Origin: JANQLU01 sp964434955
GTDB taxonomy: Bacteria; Planctomycetota; Planctomycetia; Pirellulales; Pirellulaceae
Direction: 5' to 3'
Assembly (NCBI GenBank): GCA_964434955.1
Contig: CAYSXI010000121.1
Coordinates: 1-16,240, forward strand
Length of the DNA stretch: 16,240 nucleotides
A program made the translations under genes and the position numbers. Of the stretch, positions 13,861 through 16,240 are shown one piece after another (the first letter of the stretch is position 1; every line of letters starts with the position of its first letter). Under the pieces are notes generated by a model, which saw nothing but the letters and a program-made list of their open reading frames with translations, ran no database searches and had not been told where the DNA came from.

Positions 13861-14283
13861 ATGCAGATCCTTTTGATGCTTTTCGCATTGCCGGTCATCT
13901 GGGGGATTATTGGCGTTTGCCGCGGTCGCCTGCCGATTTCGACCAAACTGGAGATCGTCTCGCCCCATCATAAGCCCTTGGCCGTTCTGTTGATTGTAAT
14001 TCCACTGATTGTTTTCGCCACCAGCGTTGCCCTTTACTTCGCAATTCGGCCTTACGTTTTGGGAACGGAAAATCTTCTTTGGTACATTTTGTCTGGCGAT
14101 TGGATATTGCTCGCCACGCTATTTGCTTTTCTCTTTGCCAGGGCGAAAAGACTGGGCGTACCCATTCGGTCTTCGTTTGCCAATGACCGCCCCAATTTTT
14201 CGATTCCTGAAGCCGATTCCAAAACGCCCAATTTTGAAAACATCAGAGAACAAATGCGTGACGTCGACGAGAGTCAGGAATGA
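13861..14283 (+). CDS. Hypothetical three-helix membrane protein
   Basis: A 140-residue protein starting at ATG 13861, 2 bp after the reductase stop. It has three hydrophobic segments (about 2-20, 40-62 and 73-93), short basic loops ('CRGRLPISTKL' and 'FARAKRLGV') and a polar, acidic tail (about 103-140) rich in D, E, N and S. No family is recognised. Coupled expression with the reductase is likely from the spacing, but no functional link can be read from the sequence. Confidence 0.6.
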   Translation: MQILLMLFALPVIWGIIGVCRGRLPISTKLEIVSPHHKPLAVLLIVIPLIVFATSVALYFAIRPYVLGTENLLWYILSGDWILLATLFAFLFARAKRLGVPIRSSFANDRPNFSIPEADSKTPNFENIREQMRDVDESQE

Positions 14284-14367
14284 CTCGTTTCTTCGCCTGC
14301 CAGCGTTCTGGAGTCACAAAGGATCATGATTGACGTTAAGATGTTTTGAAAGCGAAGCAGAGCGAAT

Positions 14368-14378
14368 TTAGGCCGCGT
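14368..14378 (+). repeat. TTAGGCCGCGT word, second copy
   Basis: The 11-mer TTAGGCCGCGT occurs here, 14 bp before the ATG at 14392, and also at 3637-3647 upstream of the gene at 3743. The two copies share no longer flanking identity. It may be a short regulatory element or a chance match. Confidence 0.2.
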
Positions 14379-14391
14379 ATCGGAGTAAGCT

Positions 14392-14673
14392 ATGGCAACC
14401 GTCGTTCGGGATGATTCCAGTGGAAAGCTTTACGTTCTGGTTGGTATGGGGTACGGGTTTGCAAAGATCAGGGCGGCAGATCCATTGGGAATGGATTCAG
14501 GGCGGCCACTGTCCTCGGAAAACGAAGTTGCTGCCGTTGCGGATTCCGACGGGGAGATTTCCTGGGTTCCCTCGTTCCAGCATTCCGTGGTTTCGGTAGA
14601 TGGTCGCAGTTGCCGAGATCTGATCGGCGAGACTCGTGAGCAACTCCGTCGGGAAAGCGAAAATTCCAATTGA
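14392..14673 (+). CDS. Hypothetical small protein
   Basis: A 93-residue soluble protein starting at ATG 14392, preceded by CGGAGTAAGCT (CGGAG about 6 bases upstream). It has a beta-rich first half ('GKLYVLVGMGYGFAKI'), an acidic middle ('ENEVAAVADSDGEISWV') and a basic C-terminal helix ('DLIGETREQLRRESENSN'). No family is recognised and no transmembrane segment is seen. It has 100-bp gaps on both sides and a candidate intrinsic terminator after its stop, so it is likely transcribed alone. Confidence 0.5.
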   Translation: MATVVRDDSSGKLYVLVGMGYGFAKIRAADPLGMDSGRPLSSENEVAAVADSDGEISWVPSFQHSVVSVDGRSCRDLIGETREQLRRESENSN

Positions 14674-14686
14674 CGAGACTTTAACG

Positions 14687-14722
14687 GCCAACGGCATCCA
14701 TTCGGTTGGCGACAATTTTTTT
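14687..14722 (+). terminator. Candidate intrinsic terminator
   Basis: GCCAAC (14687-14692) pairs with GTTGGC (14705-14710), giving 6 base pairs with a 12-nt loop. After GACAA follows a run of seven T residues (14716-14722). It lies 14 bp after the stop of the gene ending at 14673. The spacer before the T run weakens the case. Confidence 0.4.
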
Positions 14723-14853
14723 CGGCCTAGCGAATAATTCCGTACTGGTTTGGCTCAGTCTTTCAGCGATTTGTCGAGCATTGATCGAGTGGAAGCAAGT
14801 CGGCTGCAATTGACCCGATTACATGGTCGTATCTTGTTGTACTGGAGCCGGCG

Positions 14854-15291
14854 ATGAAAAGATTGGGGATTCTGTTTACGCTTTTGGCGATTGGATTGGG
14901 TGCTCAATTGGGCGGCAATCTGGAAATGTTTGTCAATGTTCCCGCGCTGGTTTTCGTGATGCTTGGCGGGGTCGGGATTCTCGTTTCGGCACATGGCGCT
15001 CGAGCAACCTTCCGATTGATCGTGCCGATCGGTGACTCGTTCGACCAGTTAGAAAACGAATCGGATATCGCCAAGACCGGAATTACGGCTTTTGTTGCGG
15101 CCGGATGGATTGGTGCCCTGATTGGCGTGGTTCAGCTTCTGTCAGCTTTGGATGATCCGTCGCAACTGGGAGCCGGTGTCGCCGTTGCACTAATGTCTCC
15201 CTTTTACGGTCACGTGATCGCCTATGCGTTCTGTTATCCGCTTTCGCGTCGAAAATCGGGATTGTCTACCCGGATTCAACAAAGTATCTAG
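14854..15291 (+). CDS. Miniature MotA/TolQ/ExbB-like membrane protein
   Basis: A 145-residue protein with four hydrophobic segments (about 4-19, 27-47, 76-98 and 107-130). Segments 2-4 follow the MotA pattern: 'PALVFVMLGGVGILVSAHG', then 'GWIGALIGVVQLLSALDDPSQLGAGVAVALMSPFYG' and 'AYAFCYPL'. In the MotA/TolQ/ExbB proton-channel family, two helices are usually followed by a cytoplasmic loop of about 100 residues before the last pair. Here the loop is only about 28 residues (49-76), so the protein is strongly reduced. No MotB, ExbD or TolR partner is adjacent. It may be a stand-alone derivative; a role in proton flow is unproven. Confidence 0.7.
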   Translation: MKRLGILFTLLAIGLGAQLGGNLEMFVNVPALVFVMLGGVGILVSAHGARATFRLIVPIGDSFDQLENESDIAKTGITAFVAAGWIGALIGVVQLLSALDDPSQLGAGVAVALMSPFYGHVIAYAFCYPLSRRKSGLSTRIQQSI

Positions 15292-15306
15292 CGGCCTTGC
15301 TTGTAT

Positions 15307-15326
15307 CCGCCGGCAATCACCGGTGG
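15307..15326. other. Hairpin CCGCCGG/CCGGTGG after MotA-like gene
   Basis: CCGCCGG (15307-15313) pairs with CCGGTGG (15320-15326), 7 pairs with one G-U, around a CAATCA loop, 15 bp after the stop. No T run follows. The place suits a terminator or 3' stabilising hairpin. Confidence 0.35.
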
Positions 15327-15427
15327 GTTGCTGATTCAGTCATGCATCCGATGGTGTGCGAAATTCCGCGACTGATCGTGCTTATGCTAACATGTGATTT
15401 TCAAGATACCGCATGTTGGAAAGAACC

Positions 15428-15997
15428 ATGAAAAGCAAGATCGTTACGACAGCCATTTCCATTGTCTTGTATGCTGGGCTTTCGGTCCCGGCGCAGGAAG
15501 TCAAGCAGGAAGGCGGCAAGGAGTCCGGGCAGCCAGCTGAATTGGAAGTCATCAAAGGGTCCATTGGTGTTTGGGACGCGGAAGTCGAAGTTTGGCCAAA
15601 CGGCCCGGACAACGCTGCCATGAAGATGAAAGGCGTCGAGACCGTCAAGGCTCATGGCCAATACTGGTTAGCATCCGACTTGTCCGTGGATTTCAATGGC
15701 GAGAAGATGGTTGTTCACTCGCTCGTGGGTTATGACCTCGACGAGAAAAAATTGACAGGCTGGGCCGTCGACCAGGGACCCTACAAAGCGAAAATGGTTG
15801 GCGAGTACGACAAAGACAAAAAAATGGTCAAGTGGACGATTCATGCGAAAAACGTCGACGGCTCGAAGATGACTCAGCACACAGAGATCACCCAGTTAAG
15901 TGATTCCGAGCGGCGGCTTGTCTTGTACGTGCCGGGTGAAAATGACAAACTTCGAAAACAAATGGTGATCACTTACAAAAAACGAAAACAAAAGTAG
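15428..15997 (+). CDS. Secreted DUF1579 family protein
   Basis: A 189-residue protein with a signal peptide (MKSKIVTTAISIVLYAGL, cleavage after about VPA-22), a short charged linker and a DUF1579 domain (about 40-185). The domain shows 'GVWDAEVEVWPNGPD', a 'MKMKGVETVKAHGQYWLASDL' strand, 'LVGYDLDEKKLTGWAVD' and a final 'VITYKK'. DUF1579 is common in planctomycetes and often secreted; its function is unknown, and the fold is lipocalin-like. I chose ATG 15428, because the TTG at 15413 would add five residues before the basic signal start. The C-terminus (KKRKQK) is strongly basic. The next gene begins 11 bp later. Confidence 0.82.
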   Translation: MKSKIVTTAISIVLYAGLSVPAQEVKQEGGKESGQPAELEVIKGSIGVWDAEVEVWPNGPDNAAMKMKGVETVKAHGQYWLASDLSVDFNGEKMVVHSLVGYDLDEKKLTGWAVDQGPYKAKMVGEYDKDKKMVKWTIHAKNVDGSKMTQHTEITQLSDSERRLVLYVPGENDKLRKQMVITYKKRKQK

Positions 15998-16008
15998 AAG
16001 CGTTTGTC

Positions 16009-16240
16009 ATGGAAGAAAAACTTGCTCCCAAATTCGTTGCCGAGGCCATTCGGTCAAGAAAGACCGAAAAAGTGACTTGCGATATTGAGCAGATCGAATC
16101 GGTGCCTGATGGCGTTGCCGATAAGAATCGCCGATTGGTTCTGGAATCATTGGAGTTGGCCGGCTGGGCCCCTTTTCATTTTGCTCGCAAGGCGGATGGT
16201 CTTGCGGAGCCTTGGCGGGCTCATGTCCTTTGGCATGGCC
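16009..16240 (+). CDS. Nitroreductase-like protein, N-terminal fragment
   Basis: The gene runs off the window; 77 codons are seen. It begins MEEKLAPKFVAEAIRSRKTEKV, in which 'AIRSRKT' is the nitroreductase family's early arginine-rich FMN-binding motif. It continues with an 'LVLESLELAGWAPFHFARK' helix and 'EPWRAHVLWH', which match the family's 'A...AP....(Q/E)PWRF' region. Nitroreductases are FMN-dependent, NAD(P)H-using enzymes that reduce nitro groups, quinones or flavins, or remove halogens. Its ATG lies 11 bp after the DUF1579 stop, so cotranscription is possible. The C-terminal half is outside the window, so the subfamily cannot be set. Confidence 0.75.
   Translation, partial: MEEKLAPKFVAEAIRSRKTEKVTCDIEQIESVPDGVADKNRRLVLESLELAGWAPFHFARKADGLAEPWRAHVLWHG

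Overview
The window looks like accessory chromosome from a planctomycete, most likely a Pirellulales (Rhodopirellula-like) genome. This rests on the moderate GC, the sparse Shine-Dalgarno signals, the TTG and GTG starts, several small lipoproteins and many orphan membrane proteins. The assignment is inferred from gene style; no rRNA or marker gene is present. I see no tRNA, rRNA, CRISPR array, transposase or integrase.

Layout. At 1-2109 there is the tail of a VOC/glyoxalase protein, a REP-like hairpin, a membrane protein with two TFIIB-type zinc ribbons, an orphan SUKH-3 immunity-like protein and a putative lipoprotein. Next comes a stretch of about 370 bp (2110-2476) with no plus-strand gene. 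Its minus strand keeps a long stop-free frame that may be a decayed or frameshifted winged-helix-like gene. At 2477-3958 there are two plus-strand membrane proteins flanking a small minus-strand lipoprotein and a gene-free promoter region. At 4091-7799 there is a run of small soluble enzyme-like genes, all on the plus strand: a two-domain VOC protein, a membrane protein, a cupin, DUF1428, DUF2200 and a DUF4261-like protein. A minus-strand lipoprotein (7814-8188) converges on the last of these and is divergent from the next VOC gene (8405).

At 9146-11874 there is a lipoprotein and then a tight five-gene group: zinc-ribbon membrane protein, small unknown protein, membrane-anchored unknown protein, SAM methyltransferase and small membrane protein. 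At 12055-16240 there are an RNase Z-like metallo-beta-lactamase protein, a small membrane protein, a RibD/DHFR-type reductase closely followed by a membrane protein, a small unknown protein, a miniature MotA/TolQ-like membrane protein, a secreted DUF1579 protein and the start of a nitroreductase-like gene.

No single pathway links these genes. The content (three VOC proteins, cupin, DUF1428, DUF2200, RibD-like reductase, nitroreductase, SUKH, methyltransferase) resembles the detoxification and defence genes often carried as mobile gene cassettes. One intergenic sequence just after the two-domain VOC gene looks like the 5' half of an integron attC site, but I could not find a complete attC anywhere, so an eroded cassette region is only a hypothesis. 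The most worthwhile leads are the minus-strand frame at 2030-2478, the nested hairpin at 6051-6112, the attC-like remnant, the miniature MotA-like protein, the orphan SUKH-3 protein and the five-gene cluster.
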